NCBI GenBank assembly: GCA_030426665.1
Contig: JAUHYD010000001.1
Coordinates: forward strand, 310,001-374,000
Direction: 5' to 3'
Length of the DNA stretch: 64,000 nucleotides
DNA from: Bacteroidia bacterium
GTDB taxonomy: Bacteria; Bacteroidota; Bacteroidia; Chitinophagales; Chitinophagaceae
Shown: positions 20,335 through 29,550 of the stretch, piece after piece
Numbering within the stretch: the first letter of the stretch is position 1
Layout: every line of letters starts with the position of its first letter
Translations under genes and position numbers: made by a program
Notes under the pieces: model-generated
Told to the model about the DNA's origin: nothing
What the model saw: only the letters and a program-made list of their open reading frames with translations
Databases searched by the model: none

Positions 20335-20997
20335 ATGCCAAAAGCAAAAATCCCACGTAAGAGTACCAACATTGACATGACGGCGATGTGCGATGTAGCA
20401 TTTCTGCTGCTCACGTTCTTCATGTTGGCTACTAAGTTTAAGCCGGAAGAGCCTGTAGTAGTGAAAACGCCTTCTTCAATTTCGGAAATACCATTGCCCG
20501 ATGTCGATATCATGCTGCTTACTGTTGATAAAACAGGGAGAATTTTCTTTTCCATCGACAACAAAATCAAGCGAAAAGCGCTTATCGAAGACGTAAATAA
20601 AGCGAAAAACCTGAATTTGTCTGAAGAAGAAATGAATTCATTCGCAATCGGAGCGTCCATCGGCATCAAATTCGACCAGTTGAAATCTTTTTTACATCTG
20701 TCTCCTTTAGAGCAGACAGAAGTTGAGAAATCAGCTCCCGGAATACCGGTTGACTCAACCGTTTTATCTCCGGACAATGAGTTAGCCCAATGGATAAAGA
20801 GTGGGCGGAACACTAATCCGAGGTTGCGTATTTGTATCAAAGCAGATGGAGATGCAGCTTACCCTAAGGTTCAGAATATTATTAAAACCTTAGAGGGCTA
20901 CAAAATATTCAGGTTTAACCTTATTACAAACCTGAAAGCAGTTCCGGAAGGTACGGCTGCCTATGCGGAAAAACACAGTACAGCAAGTGCGAAGTAA
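20335..20997 (+). CDS. exbD: Biopolymer transport protein ExbD (first copy)
   Basis: ExbD couples the ExbB proton channel to TonB. One N-terminal membrane helix (about 22-42, DMTAMCDVAFLLLTFFML) carries the conserved proton-binding Asp just before it, and a periplasmic domain follows. It has 220 residues and is longer than the usual 140-150 because of an insert in the middle of the periplasmic part (about 80-150). It lies between exbB and a second exbD in the same direction. Confidence 0.92.
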   Translation: MPKAKIPRKSTNIDMTAMCDVAFLLLTFFMLATKFKPEEPVVVKTPSSISEIPLPDVDIMLLTVDKTGRIFFSIDNKIKRKALIEDVNKAKNLNLSEEEMNSFAIGASIGIKFDQLKSFLHLSPLEQTEVEKSAPGIPVDSTVLSPDNELAQWIKSGRNTNPRLRICIKADGDAAYPKVQNIIKTLEGYKIFRFNLITNLKAVPEGTAAYAEKHSTASAK

Positions 20998-21068
20998 TTT
21001 CGTAAAAAGCTGAATAGAAAAATAATTTAAGTGGAGTACCACTAGAACAATATAAAAACACTTGTGTC

Positions 21069-21662
21069 ATGGCAGAAATGGATACCTCGAGTGGCGGGGG
21101 GCATAAAAAAGGCCCCGGAGTCAAAAAAGGTAAAAAATTAAGTACACGGGTAGATCTTACCCCCATGGTGGATCTCGGCTTTCTGTTGATAACATTCTTC
21201 ATGTTTACAACTACGCTTGCCAAGCCCAAAACCATGGAAATTAATATGCCTTTTAAGGATAAAAACCTTAAAGACGAAGAAAAAAACAAGTTGAAGGCAA
21301 GTGCGGCAATGACAATCCTGTTGAGCAAAAATCACCGCATTTACTATTACGAAGGTATCGGCGATGACCCGGAAAACACACCGGAACTGAAAGCAACCAC
21401 GTTCAAGGCTAAAGGAGGAATCAGGGATGCTATTATCAAGAAAAAGGAAATGGTAGCGGGCATGAAACGCGCAGGTACCTTGACTGCGAAAGACGAAGCG
21501 ATGATTCTTATCAAGCCGGACACAACAAGTACATACAGCGATCTTGTAAACATGCTTGACGAAATGAGCATCAACGATGTAAAGGTTTATGCAATCATTG
21601 ACATTTCAGAAATCGAACAAGGCTTTATTCAGGAAACTGAATCTGCCAACAACAGCCAGTAA
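21069..21662 (+). CDS. exbD: Biopolymer transport protein ExbD (second copy)
   Basis: The second ExbD paralogue has 197 residues. It has a basic Gly/Lys-rich cytoplasmic tail, the signature DLTPMVDLGFLLITFFMFTT (about 30-49) with the essential Asp, and a periplasmic domain ending in VKVYAIIDISEIE. Two ExbD paralogues in a row are typical for Bacteroidota TonB clusters. It is 71 bp after the first exbD and 61 bp before tonB. It is much closer in sequence to the orphan ExbD at 48181-48705 than to its neighbour. Confidence 0.92.
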   Translation: MAEMDTSSGGGHKKGPGVKKGKKLSTRVDLTPMVDLGFLLITFFMFTTTLAKPKTMEINMPFKDKNLKDEEKNKLKASAAMTILLSKNHRIYYYEGIGDDPENTPELKATTFKAKGGIRDAIIKKKEMVAGMKRAGTLTAKDEAMILIKPDTTSTYSDLVNMLDEMSINDVKVYAIIDISEIEQGFIQETESANNSQ

Positions 21663-21723
21663 TTGCTGAAAATTGAAATATTAGGTTATAAGTTACAAGT
21701 ACTTACAACTAAAAAAGGAAAAA

Positions 21724-22515
21724 ATGGACATTAATAAAATACTCACCAGCGACTATCTCGACATCATCTTCGATGGGCGAAATAAAGTCTACGGTGGCTA
21801 CGAATTGCGGAAAAACTATCGCAAGCGTATCGGTAAATCAATGTTACTGCTGCTATTTGTAGGTGTTGCCATCGCGGCTTACGCTTTTATCAGCAGAAAC
21901 ATGAAAGCGCCTAAAAAAGAGGTGTTTGTCATGAAAAAGGTTACGCTTGCCGAACCTCCACCTATTGATCCGACAAAACCACCACCACCGCCGCCGCCAC
22001 CGCCACCACCACCGGTTAAGCCTATGCAGAAGTTTACGCCACCGGTTATTGAAAAGGATGAGGAAGTGAAGGAAGAAGAGGTTCCCCCTCCACAGGAAGA
22101 AATTACTTCACCCGGTCCTAAAGATGAAATCGGTGACCCTGACGCATTAGAACCGGCAATTGTTGACCCTTCTGACGGAACAGGAGTAGTGGAAGCCCCA
22201 CCACCACCTGCAGTCTTCAATTACGTTGAGCAGATGCCTGTAGCGGATTATGATGTACAGGTATACCTTGCGCAAAACATCAAATATCCTGACGCTGCCC
22301 GCGAAAACAACATCGTCGGACGTGTAATTGTGAAATTTGTTGTCAATGCTGATGGTAGTGTAAGTGAAGTTCAGATAGTAAGAGGAATTGGCGGAGGCTG
22401 TGATGAAGAAGCGCGTAGAGTAGTTGCAGCAATGCCCAAGTGGAAACCGGGAAAACAAAACGGAAAGGCAGTAAGGGTGTATTTCACTTTGCCTATCAAG
22501 TTCAAGTTAGATTAA
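21724..22515 (+). CDS. tonB: Energy transducer TonB
   Basis: TonB spans the periplasm and passes proton-motive energy to outer-membrane TonB-dependent receptors. It has a cytoplasmic tail with YGGYELRKNYRKRIGKS, a helix near 40-58, a proline-rich spacer with an uninterrupted proline run (about 79-97) and acidic Glu/Pro repeats. The C-terminal domain (about 175-263) shows YPDAARENNIVGRVIVKF and MPKWKPGKQNGKAVRV. It is full length at 263 residues and last in the cluster, ending at a strong terminator. Confidence 0.95.
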   Translation: MDINKILTSDYLDIIFDGRNKVYGGYELRKNYRKRIGKSMLLLLFVGVAIAAYAFISRNMKAPKKEVFVMKKVTLAEPPPIDPTKPPPPPPPPPPPPVKPMQKFTPPVIEKDEEVKEEEVPPPQEEITSPGPKDEIGDPDALEPAIVDPSDGTGVVEAPPPPAVFNYVEQMPVADYDVQVYLAQNIKYPDAARENNIVGRVIVKFVVNADGSVSEVQIVRGIGGGCDEEARRVVAAMPKWKPGKQNGKAVRVYFTLPIKFKLD

Positions 22516-22536
22516 TTACAAAAGCATCATAAGCAT

Positions 22537-22570
22537 AAAGCGGGCTACCAATTGGTAGCCCGCTTTATTT
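22537..22570 (+). terminator. Terminator after tonB
   Basis: A perfect 13-bp stem (AAAGCGGGCTACC, 22537-22549; complement 22554-22566) with an AATT loop is followed by a T-rich tail. It lies 21 bp after the tonB stop and before the converging GNAT gene, and probably serves both. Confidence 0.9.
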
Positions 22571-22586
22571 TGTGGAGTATCTATAA

Positions 22587-23105
22587 TTATATCGACAGTT
22601 GAAGTACAAAATCATTCATAAAATAGCCATTACCTATATCAATATCTTCCGTTAATACATGCTCGAATCCGTATTGCTCATAAAACTTGATTGCAGGCGT
22701 ATTATACCTGTTCACATTAACACTCAATGCCGTCGCGCTCAGTTGCCGTAATTTAGCTACTATATGGTCAGTCATTGCCCTGCCGATGCCACGTCCTTGC
22801 ATACCTTTGGCCACATACAGCTTATGCAACTTGTACACTCCTCCTTCCAATTCAGAGAAAGAAGCAAAACCGGAGGCCTTACCTTCCGAATATAGCAAGA
22901 TAAACTGGTGCTGTTGGTCTTTCATTTGATTACTGAGGGACTCCCGCGAGTAAAATCGGTCCAGCATATATTGTACCTGAGCAGCACCAACAATGGGTGT
23001 GTACGTTTGCGGCCAAACCTCCAGCGTTATTGCTTTGATTTCAGAAATATGTGAAGGGTCTGCTGAAATTATATCTAACATGAACTTTGTGTATGGTGGA
23101 TGCAA
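22587..23105 (-). CDS. GNAT family N-acetyltransferase
   Basis: The 172-residue protein has the acetyl-CoA-binding motif A, LYVAKGMQGRGIGRAMTDHIV (about 92-112, with the Q/RxxGxG/A core), and the later NTPAIKFYEQYGFE motif of the GNAT fold. The substrate cannot be read from sequence; protein alpha-amino groups, polyamines or small metabolites are possible. An alternative start at 23081 (MLDIISADPSHI) removes eight residues and fits the fold start better. Confidence 0.88.
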   Translation of the reverse strand: MHPPYTKFMLDIISADPSHISEIKAITLEVWPQTYTPIVGAAQVQYMLDRFYSRESLSNQMKDQQHQFILLYSEGKASGFASFSELEGGVYKLHKLYVAKGMQGRGIGRAMTDHIVAKLRQLSATALSVNVNRYNTPAIKFYEQYGFEHVLTEDIDIGNGYFMNDFVLQLSI

Positions 23106-23193
23106 AGAAATGACAATCGAAAAATAGGTCTAAAATCATTTCGACTTCAAAGATAATTAAACTAAATTCGCTTTTTATTCAATCAACCGCTAT

Positions 23194-23406
23194 ATGAAAA
23201 AGGTAATTTATACTGCTGTAGTTATATTCATCGGATTGATGTCATTGGCATCCTGTAAGAAATTATATCATTGCAATTGTTCCTACAATAATAAAGTTGT
23301 TTTCTCAAAAGACATAGGCGGGCAATATGAAAAAAATGCAAAAGAAGAATGTAGCAGCTACGATACTACCGTACCCGGAGAAGTATGGAACTGTTCCATT
23401 TATTGA
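23194..23406 (+). CDS. Small lipoprotein, unknown function
   Basis: A 70-residue protein with a lipoprotein signal: a hydrophobic stretch, then the lipobox LASC with Cys at 22 as the lipidation site. The mature part of about 49 residues is rich in Cys (four more: CNC, EEC, NC) and Tyr, and could be disulfide-linked. No family is recognised. It sits between a divergent GNAT gene and the OmpH-like gene, with no obvious operon partner. Confidence 0.6.
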   Translation: MKKVIYTAVVIFIGLMSLASCKKLYHCNCSYNNKVVFSKDIGGQYEKNAKEECSSYDTTVPGEVWNCSIY

Positions 23407-23512
23407 TGCCATCGAATAATTTGAATGCTTATTTGGCTCAAATGGTAGTTATGTCGCTGATTATTAGGACAACTTTATGAGTCATCTTTAACTGTAACAC
23501 AGGTCCGGCTAT

Positions 23513-23520
23513 TACTTTTG
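23513..23520 (+). promoter_or_regulatory. Candidate -7 box of the OmpH-like gene
   Basis: TACTTTTG matches TAnnTTTG and lies 36 bp before the ATG at 23556. No clear TTG is at -33, so only the -7 element is supported. Confidence 0.45.
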
Positions 23521-23555
23521 ACCGTTACTTAACTTAATGTATTGAAACTTCTGAA

Positions 23556-24161
23556 ATGAAAAATCTCACAGCAATCCTAAGTATTTTATCATTTATAGGT
23601 GTACTCGCAATCGGCGGAATGATGATGTCGCAGAAAAACGATGATGCGCCAAAACCGAAAAAAGAGGAAGAAGCAAAATCCGGCTCTCTATTAGCCTACG
23701 TTAATATTGATTCCCTCGAAGCAAACTATGTGCTCCTTAAGTCAAATCGGGAAAAACTACAAAAACGTCAGGAGCAAATGGAAAATGAGCTGCAGCGATC
23801 TTATGGCCAAATGCAAAGTGATGCCAATGAAGTACAGAAAAAAGCGCAGGCTAATGCCTTGACACAAACTGAATATGAAGCTGCTCAAAAGAGATTGATG
23901 CAAATGCAGCAGACACTGGAATCTAGAAAGCAATCCCTGACAGAGCAACTGATGAAAGAACAAGAAGAATTCAACCTTGACTTAAAAAGAAGATTGGATG
24001 CTTTTCTGGCAGAATATAACAAGTCGCACAACTACGATTATATCATGTCTTATTCTAGCGCAGGCTCCGCAATTTTGTTTGCCAAGGACGCACACGATAT
24101 CACCACAGATGTTGTGGAAGGACTAAACGCTTTGGCAAAAACTGAAGACAGTAAAAAATAA
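23556..24161 (+). CDS. OmpH/Skp-like periplasmic chaperone
   Basis: The 201-residue protein has an N-terminal hydrophobic segment (about 5-25), then AYVNIDSLEANYVLLKSNREKL. A long charged coiled coil follows (about 60-140, Gln/Glu/Lys-rich), and it ends in YDYIMSYSSAGSAILFAKDAHDIT-like sequence. This is the OmpH/Skp pattern of tentacle-like chaperones that guide outer-membrane proteins across the periplasm. The N-terminal segment lacks a clean cleavage site, so it may stay anchored in the inner membrane. The permease gene follows after 27 bp. Confidence 0.85.
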   Translation: MKNLTAILSILSFIGVLAIGGMMMSQKNDDAPKPKKEEEAKSGSLLAYVNIDSLEANYVLLKSNREKLQKRQEQMENELQRSYGQMQSDANEVQKKAQANALTQTEYEAAQKRLMQMQQTLESRKQSLTEQLMKEQEEFNLDLKRRLDAFLAEYNKSHNYDYIMSYSSAGSAILFAKDAHDITTDVVEGLNALAKTEDSKK

Positions 24162-24188
24162 ATAGTATTTTTCTGAAAATACTACGAT

Positions 24189-25625
24189 TTGGAAAACAAC
24201 AGCAGTACTATTAACGATACCGAAAGTCACTTTCACCGCTCTCTTTCTTTACTTGACGGCAGCCTGCTGGTTATAGGCTCCATGATAGGCTCCGGCATTT
24301 TTATAGTAAGTTCAGGCATAGCCCAGACAATAGGTAGTGCCGGGTGGCTAATTGCTGTCTGGATAATTTCCGGATTCGTGACATTGATGGCAGCACTTAG
24401 TTATGGTGAGCTAAGTGGCATGTTTCCGCACGCGGGAGGACAGTATGTATACCTTAGAGAGGCTTTTGGCAGGCTTTATGGTTTCCTTTACGGTTGGTCG
24501 TTTTTTGCCGTAATACAAACAGGAACTATAGCCGCAGTTGGCGTTGGGTTCGGCAAGTTTACCGGATATCTTTTTCCGCCACTTGGCGAATCAAACATCC
24601 TGATAGGAACTGCCGCAGGTTTTCATATTACAGCAGCGCAAATTACCGGCATGCTGACCATCGCACTACTAACTTATATAAATAGCAGGGGTGTTACAGG
24701 TGGGAAGTGGATACAGTTTATTTTTACTTTTACAAAAGTTGCCGCCATGGCAGCCCTTGTGATTTTTGGCTTCTTTTTCTTTTCAGATCACGAAATCTGG
24801 CAGTTAAATTGGCAAGATGCCTGGTCAGCAAAAACAATTTCAAAAACGGCATTAGCCATCACACATACCAGCCTTTCCGGCGGCACCTTACTACTTGCAG
24901 TTGGTACCGCTATGGTTGGCGCTCTTTTTTCCAGCGATGCATGGAATAACGTAACATTTATTGCCGGCGAAATGAAAAAGCCGGAACGCAATATTGGCCT
25001 GAGTTTATTAATTGGCACTGTGGTAGTGACATTTATTTACATCTGTATCAATCTGATGTACCTCAATGTGATGAGCGTTTCCGAAATCGCCCATGCCCCT
25101 TCCGAAATTGTTGCAACTGCAGCAGCCCTCAAGATCTTCGGTAGTGATGGCGCGAAATTTATTGCTGTTATGATTATGGTATCTACTTTTGGTTGCAACA
25201 ACGGACTCATCTTGTCCGGCGCAAGAGTGTATTATACAATGGCAAGGGACGGGTTGTTTCTTCCGGTTGCAGGCAAACTAAGCAATAAAGGCGTACCCGC
25301 AAAGGCACTCTGGATGCAATGCCTTTGGGCTTGCTTGCTTTGTATCAGCGGCCAATACAGCAATCTGCTGGACTTCATAATTTTTACGGTGCTGCTATTT
25401 TATATACTTACCATCGCCGGCATTTTTAAATTAAGGCGTACAATGCCCGATCACCCAAGACCTTACAAAGCATTCGGATACCCGGTAATACCGGTACTAT
25501 ATATTATACTTGCATCATTTATCTGTGTGGCAATGCTGATCTTGAAGCCGCTTTACGCTGGCCTTGGCCTTGGAATTGTTTTGCTGGGGCTTCCGGTTTT
25601 CTACTTCTTGCAAAAGAAAAACTAA
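24189..25625 (+). CDS. APC superfamily amino acid permease (TTG start)
   Basis: A 12-helix permease of 478 residues. The first helix carries the APC signature SMIGSGIFIVSSGIA, where the unwound GSGIF segment binds the substrate backbone. The family pattern continues with GALFSSDAWNNVTFIAGEMKKPERNI (about 240-265). The start is TTG at 24189, since the first ATG downstream would remove the first helix. The upstream gene ends 27 bp before and the kinase gene begins 3 bp after, so these are probably one transcript. The substrate is not identifiable. Confidence 0.88.
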   Translation: MENNSSTINDTESHFHRSLSLLDGSLLVIGSMIGSGIFIVSSGIAQTIGSAGWLIAVWIISGFVTLMAALSYGELSGMFPHAGGQYVYLREAFGRLYGFLYGWSFFAVIQTGTIAAVGVGFGKFTGYLFPPLGESNILIGTAAGFHITAAQITGMLTIALLTYINSRGVTGGKWIQFIFTFTKVAAMAALVIFGFFFFSDHEIWQLNWQDAWSAKTISKTALAITHTSLSGGTLLLAVGTAMVGALFSSDAWNNVTFIAGEMKKPERNIGLSLLIGTVVVTFIYICINLMYLNVMSVSEIAHAPSEIVATAAALKIFGSDGAKFIAVMIMVSTFGCNNGLILSGARVYYTMARDGLFLPVAGKLSNKGVPAKALWMQCLWACLLCISGQYSNLLDFIIFTVLLFYILTIAGIFKLRRTMPDHPRPYKAFGYPVIPVLYIILASFICVAMLILKPLYAGLGLGIVLLGLPVFYFLQKKN

Positions 25626-25627
25626 TA

Positions 25628-26626
25628 ATGAAAAAAGAAGACTTACAAACTATTTTTGAGAAGATGTCCGACATCCGGGTCGTTGTTGTCGGAGATGTGA
25701 TGCTCGATAATTATTGGTTCGGCAGTGTCGACCGCATTTCTCCGGAAGCGCCCGTACCGATAGTCGCCATAGAAAAGCGGGAAAGTCGTCTGGGTGGTGC
25801 TGCAAACGTGGCACTCAACTGTCGCGCTCTAGGTGCACACGTAACCCTGGCGAGCATTATAGGTAATGACGAAAACGGCAAAGCATTGCTGGCACTCGCC
25901 GGCGAAGGGGGCATCGATACGTCCCTTGTTATGAAAAGCAATCACCGCCCTACAACCACCAAAGTAAGAATCCTGAGCAAGGGTCAGCAGATGATGCGAA
26001 TAGATGAGGAAGTAACGCACGACCTGAACACAGCCGAAGAGCATCCATTTATCGATACCGTGCTGCAATACCTCCAAAAGGTAAAACCACATGCAGTGAT
26101 ATTTGAAGACTACAATAAGGGTGTTCTAAAAGAAAATGTGATACACCAGATAACTGAGCACTGTAAAACAATTGGCATTATTACCGTTGTGGACCCAAAG
26201 AAAAAGAACTTCCTTTCTTACAAAGACGTTACAATCTTCAAACCAAATTTGAAAGAAGTTCATGAAGGGCTGCATTTTGATATGCCAAGCATAGACAGAC
26301 CACAACTAAATATTGCTCATCAAAAACTGAAAGAACACCTGAACCACAGTATCACCTTTATCACACTATCAGAAAAAGGCGTGTACTTTAATGACGGTGA
26401 GAATGCTGACATTCTGCCATCCCACATCCGTGACGTGGCCGATGTTTCCGGTGCCGGAGATACCGTAGTTGCCACTGCGACACTTATCTTTAGTATCACC
26501 AGAGATGTAAGGCTCATGGCAGCCATTGCCAACCTTGCCGGCGGACTAGTATGCGGAGAGGCCGGAGTGGTAGCAATAAATAAATCAAAACTACTCACAG
26601 AGAGCACAAGTATACTCTGTGAATGA
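25628..26626 (+). CDS. rfaE1: D-glycero-beta-D-manno-heptose-7-phosphate kinase (RfaE1/HldE N-terminal type, PfkB family)
   Basis: The enzyme phosphorylates heptose 7-phosphate at C1 on the way to ADP-heptose for lipopolysaccharide or surface glycans. The 332-residue PfkB fold shows VVVGDVMLDNYWFGSVDRISPEAPVPI, GGAANVALNCRALG and the catalytic DVSGAGDTVV anion-hole motif (about 273-282). The first block is specific to the RfaE1 type within PfkB kinases. It lacks the C-terminal nucleotidyltransferase half of HldE, so an RfaE2/HldC should be elsewhere. It starts 3 bp after the permease stop. Confidence 0.88.
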   Translation: MKKEDLQTIFEKMSDIRVVVVGDVMLDNYWFGSVDRISPEAPVPIVAIEKRESRLGGAANVALNCRALGAHVTLASIIGNDENGKALLALAGEGGIDTSLVMKSNHRPTTTKVRILSKGQQMMRIDEEVTHDLNTAEEHPFIDTVLQYLQKVKPHAVIFEDYNKGVLKENVIHQITEHCKTIGIITVVDPKKKNFLSYKDVTIFKPNLKEVHEGLHFDMPSIDRPQLNIAHQKLKEHLNHSITFITLSEKGVYFNDGENADILPSHIRDVADVSGAGDTVVATATLIFSITRDVRLMAAIANLAGGLVCGEAGVVAINKSKLLTESTSILCE

Positions 26627-26636
26627 GAATAGCGTA

Positions 26637-27380
26637 ATGCCACATATAGAATTGATTTTCTTCTTTCTTGTCATTGCTTTCATCTACGCCTCGGTGGGCT
26701 TCGGTGGTGGTTCAAGCTATTTGGCGCTCCTTTCACTTTATGCCATACCATTTCAGGAAATGAAACTAACTGCACTCATCTGCAACATTGTAGTAGTAAC
26801 AGGTGGAACTATCATTTACTTGAAACGTAAAGAGCTCCAGCTCAAAAAAATACTACCACTTGTCATTGCAAGTGTACCAATGGCATACGTGGGCGCCAGA
26901 CTTAGAATAAGCCAGAATACATTTTTTATGGTGCTGGGATTATGCCTCGTCGTGGCAGGAATGCTACTCTGGATAAAGCCGCTGAAGATTACCGAAAATG
27001 AAAAAAAACCAAACAGCTACATAAGAGAAGTTCTATTGGGCAGTAGTATTGGGTTTGTTTCCGGCATGGTTGGTATAGGTGGCGGTATTTTTTTGGCACC
27101 GTTGCTAAGCCTTATTAAGTGGGACAGCCCAAAGAAAATAGCCGCAACAGCAAGTTTTTTCATACTCATTAACTCAATTGCCGGAATCACCGGGCAGCTT
27201 TCGTCGCTAAACACCGAAGTAAACATTACAGAAATACTTCTGCTAGCTTGTGCTGTGCTCATTGGCGGACAGGCGGGGTCCAGAATTGGCTCGGGGAAGT
27301 TTAACCAACTTACCGTCAGGCGCGTAACAGCGGTACTCGTTTTTGCCGCTGGTGCAAACATCCTGATAAAGCATCTTTAA
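26637..27380 (+). CDS. Sulfite exporter TauE/SafE (TSUP) family permease
   Basis: I choose the ATG at 26637 (247 residues, MPHIELIFFFLVIAF). A GTG at 26619 would overlap the kinase stop and add six polar residues. The two-fold repeat of the TSUP family is clear: FIYASVGFGGGSSYLALL in the first half and GFVSGMVGIGGGIFLAPLLSL in the second, each with the Gly-rich GxGGG turn. About eight helices are present. TSUP members move sulfite, sulfonates or other organic anions; the substrate is unknown here. It is the last gene of the run that began with the OmpH-like gene. Confidence 0.88.
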   Translation: MPHIELIFFFLVIAFIYASVGFGGGSSYLALLSLYAIPFQEMKLTALICNIVVVTGGTIIYLKRKELQLKKILPLVIASVPMAYVGARLRISQNTFFMVLGLCLVVAGMLLWIKPLKITENEKKPNSYIREVLLGSSIGFVSGMVGIGGGIFLAPLLSLIKWDSPKKIAATASFFILINSIAGITGQLSSLNTEVNITEILLLACAVLIGGQAGSRIGSGKFNQLTVRRVTAVLVFAAGANILIKHL

Positions 27381-27453
27381 ACTTGAATTGAACTAAAAAC
27401 CGACCGATGACACACTTTTTCGATTTTTATTTTTTATTATAATTTTTTCATCA

Positions 27454-27461
27454 TACTTTTG
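27454..27461 (+). promoter_or_regulatory. Candidate -7 box of the rplKAJL operon
   Basis: TACTTTTG matches TAnnTTTG and is followed by GCCGTCC. It is preceded by a strongly T-rich stretch (27419-27448) instead of a clear -33 TTG. Transcription would start near 27468, leaving a leader of about 115 bases before rplK. Confidence 0.6.
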
Positions 27462-27525
27462 CCGTCCAATTCTCATATTGCTCTTTAATAGATTGCATTT
27501 GGAAGAGTTGTAATTCTTTTATTGC

Positions 27526-27544
27526 CCACCTGTTTGGCAGGAGG
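27526..27544 (+). promoter_or_regulatory. Leader hairpin before rplK (possible L1 autoregulation site)
   Basis: CCaCCTG (27526-27532) pairs with CAGGaGG (27538-27544) around a 5-base loop, leaving one A-A mismatch. It lies 40 bp before the rplK ATG within the predicted leader. In many bacteria protein L1 binds the leader of the L11-L1 transcript; that this hairpin is the site is my inference. Confidence 0.4.
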
Positions 27545-27583
27545 AAGGTAAAAGGTCAATTCGTTAACACCAAAAAATTAAAA

Positions 27584-28036
27584 ATGGCTAAAGAAATCGG
27601 TGGCTTCGTAAAGCTACAGGTAAAAGGCGGTCAGGCAAACCCTGCCCCACCAATCGGTCCGGCGCTCGGTTCTAAAGGCGTCAACATTATGGACTTCTGC
27701 AAGCAGTTCAACGCTCGCACGCAGGACAAAATGGGAAAAATACTTCCCGTTACACTTACAGTATATACAGATAAGTCTTTTGACTTTGTTATCAAGACAC
27801 CTCCTGCCGCTGTGCAGTTGATGGAGCTTGCTAAGCAGTCAAAGGGTTCTAAAGAGCCAAATCGTCAGAAAGTAGGTAAAGTTACCTGGGCACAGGTAGA
27901 AGAAATTGCTAAAGACAAAATGCCTGACCTTAACTGCTTTACGCTTACTAGCGCCATGAGCATGGTTGCAGGTACTGCACGTAGCATGGGTTTCACCGTA
28001 GACGGTACACCTCCGGAAGGCATCACTGTTAAATAA
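27584..28036 (+). CDS. rplK: 50S ribosomal protein L11
   Basis: L11 forms the GTPase-associated stalk base on 23S rRNA. The N-terminal block [35 protein letters not shown] is the classic L11 signature, and the C-terminal rRNA-binding domain ends with [12 protein letters not shown]. Its 150 residues include a short C-terminal extension compared with the usual 141-147. It begins an rplK-rplA-rplJ-rplL run with no nusG upstream. Confidence 0.98.
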   Translation: MAKEIGGFVKLQVKGGQANPAPPIGPALGSKGVNIMDFCKQFNARTQDKMGKILPVTLTVYTDKSFDFVIKTPPAAVQLMELAKQSKGSKEPNRQKVGKVTWAQVEEIAKDKMPDLNCFTLTSAMSMVAGTARSMGFTVDGTPPEGITVK

Positions 28037-28086
28037 GGCTTCGTCCCTGTAAAACAGTATTTTTTACCTTATTTAAAAAACTGACA

Positions 28087-28773
28087 ATGGCAATCTCTAA
28101 AAAAAGAAAGGCTGTAGAAGCCACACTCGATAAAAACAAACAATATACTCTGGCAGAAGCTGCCGGTATGGTTAAAAGCATTAATCTGACTAAGTTTGAC
28201 AGCTCGGTAGACATGCACATACGTCTTGGAGTAGACCCTAAAAAGGCAGATCAGGCTATCCGTGGTACTGTTACATTACCGCATGGTACCGGTAAAACAA
28301 AAAGAGTACTTGTACTTTGTACTCCTGACAAAGAAGCGGAAGCAAATGAAGCCGGCGCAGACTTCGTAGGTCTGGACGAGTATGTACAGAAAATCAACGA
28401 CGGATGGACCGATGTTGACGTGATTATAGCAACACCTTCCGTGATGCCTAAAATCGGTCGTCTTGGTAAGATATTAGGTCCACGTAACCTGATGCCAAAC
28501 CCAAAAACAGGTACCGTAACTAACGATGTTGCAGGTGCTGTATCTGATGTAAAAGGTGGTAAAATTGCTTTTAAAATTGATAAAGCAGGTATCATCCATG
28601 CTTCTGTAGGTCGTGTTTCATTTGAACCTAATAAAATTGCAGAAAACGCTCAGGAACTTATTAATACATTGGTTCGTATGAAGCCTTCTACTGCAAAAGG
28701 TATTTATCTGAAAGGAATCAGCATGGCGTCTACTATGAGTCCCGGACTAGCGATAGACACAAAAAGCATATAA
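28087..28773 (+). CDS. rplA: 50S ribosomal protein L1
   Basis: L1 forms the mobile stalk at the E-site of the ribosome and often represses its own mRNA. The 228-residue sequence has [17 protein letters not shown] and the signature [25 protein letters not shown] (about 119-143). It follows rplK after 50 bp. The 142 bp to rplJ hold a G/C-rich inverted segment (CGGG...CCCG near 28791-28805) and AT-rich repeats. An L10-type leader could be there, but I cannot assign it. Confidence 0.98.
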   Translation: MAISKKRKAVEATLDKNKQYTLAEAAGMVKSINLTKFDSSVDMHIRLGVDPKKADQAIRGTVTLPHGTGKTKRVLVLCTPDKEAEANEAGADFVGLDEYVQKINDGWTDVDVIIATPSVMPKIGRLGKILGPRNLMPNPKTGTVTNDVAGAVSDVKGGKIAFKIDKAGIIHASVGRVSFEPNKIAENAQELINTLVRMKPSTAKGIYLKGISMASTMSPGLAIDTKSI

Positions 28774-28915
28774 GTGACAATAATGGCGAACGGGATTTAG
28801 CCCGATTGCTTCGATAATAAATATTATTGTATAACAAGGAGACAATGACGACAATTTGAAAGGAATATTTCAACATCAGATTATCAGAATTGTCAAATTA
28901 TCAAATTCTTAAAAA

Positions 28916-29434
28916 ATGACACCTGCTCAAAAAACTGAAGCAATAGAGGTACTGAAAGGAAAGTTTTCCCAGTACACTAACTTTTATATCACAAATACCG
29001 AATCATTAACGGTAGAACAGACTACTAAACTCCGCAGGCTTTGCTTCGAAAAAGATGTACAATTGCAAGTTGCAAAAAATACACTTATTCGCAAGGCTCT
29101 TGAGAGTTTTAACGATGACAAATACACGGAAATTTATGAATCACTACATGGTGTTACTGCACTTATGTTTTCTGACTCTCCTAAAGAGCCGGCGCTGATT
29201 CTTTCTTCTTTCCGTAAAGAAAATAATGTAGCAAAGCCGGTGCTTAAAGCAGCACTGATTGGCGATGATGTATTCTCAGGCGATGACCAACTGGTTGCGC
29301 TTACGAAAATCAAAACCAAGAACGAGCTTATCGGCGAAGTTATCGGACTACTGCAATCTCCTGCAAAACGCGTATTGGCTGCTTTGTTGCACCACCACGA
29401 GGAAAAAGCAACAGAAGGGGCTGCAGCAGAGTAA
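28916..29434 (+). CDS. rplJ: 50S ribosomal protein L10
   Basis: L10 anchors L7/L12 dimers to the ribosome. It starts TPAQKTEAIEVLKGKFSQYTNFYIT, has VAKNTLIRKALE near 50-61, and ends in the helical L12-binding tail with ALLHHHEEKATEGAA. It is full length at 172 residues. It is placed before rplL as in nearly all bacteria, with a 116-bp gap. Confidence 0.96.
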   Translation: MTPAQKTEAIEVLKGKFSQYTNFYITNTESLTVEQTTKLRRLCFEKDVQLQVAKNTLIRKALESFNDDKYTEIYESLHGVTALMFSDSPKEPALILSSFRKENNVAKPVLKAALIGDDVFSGDDQLVALTKIKTKNELIGEVIGLLQSPAKRVLAALLHHHEEKATEGAAAE

Positions 29435-29550
29435 ACAAGAGGCGTTTGGTTGCAATACCGAACTACCTTCACAAAACAGGCTTCCAGGTCAATATATATA
29501 GTTACAGATTTTAGTAAACATTTTAAAAAAACAAACAAAAACATTATACA

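Noticed and set aside
21879..22220. Glycine-rich minus-strand frame in the tonB region.
   Set aside because: It is the complement of the proline-run codons (CCA/CCG) of TonB and has no start context or domain.
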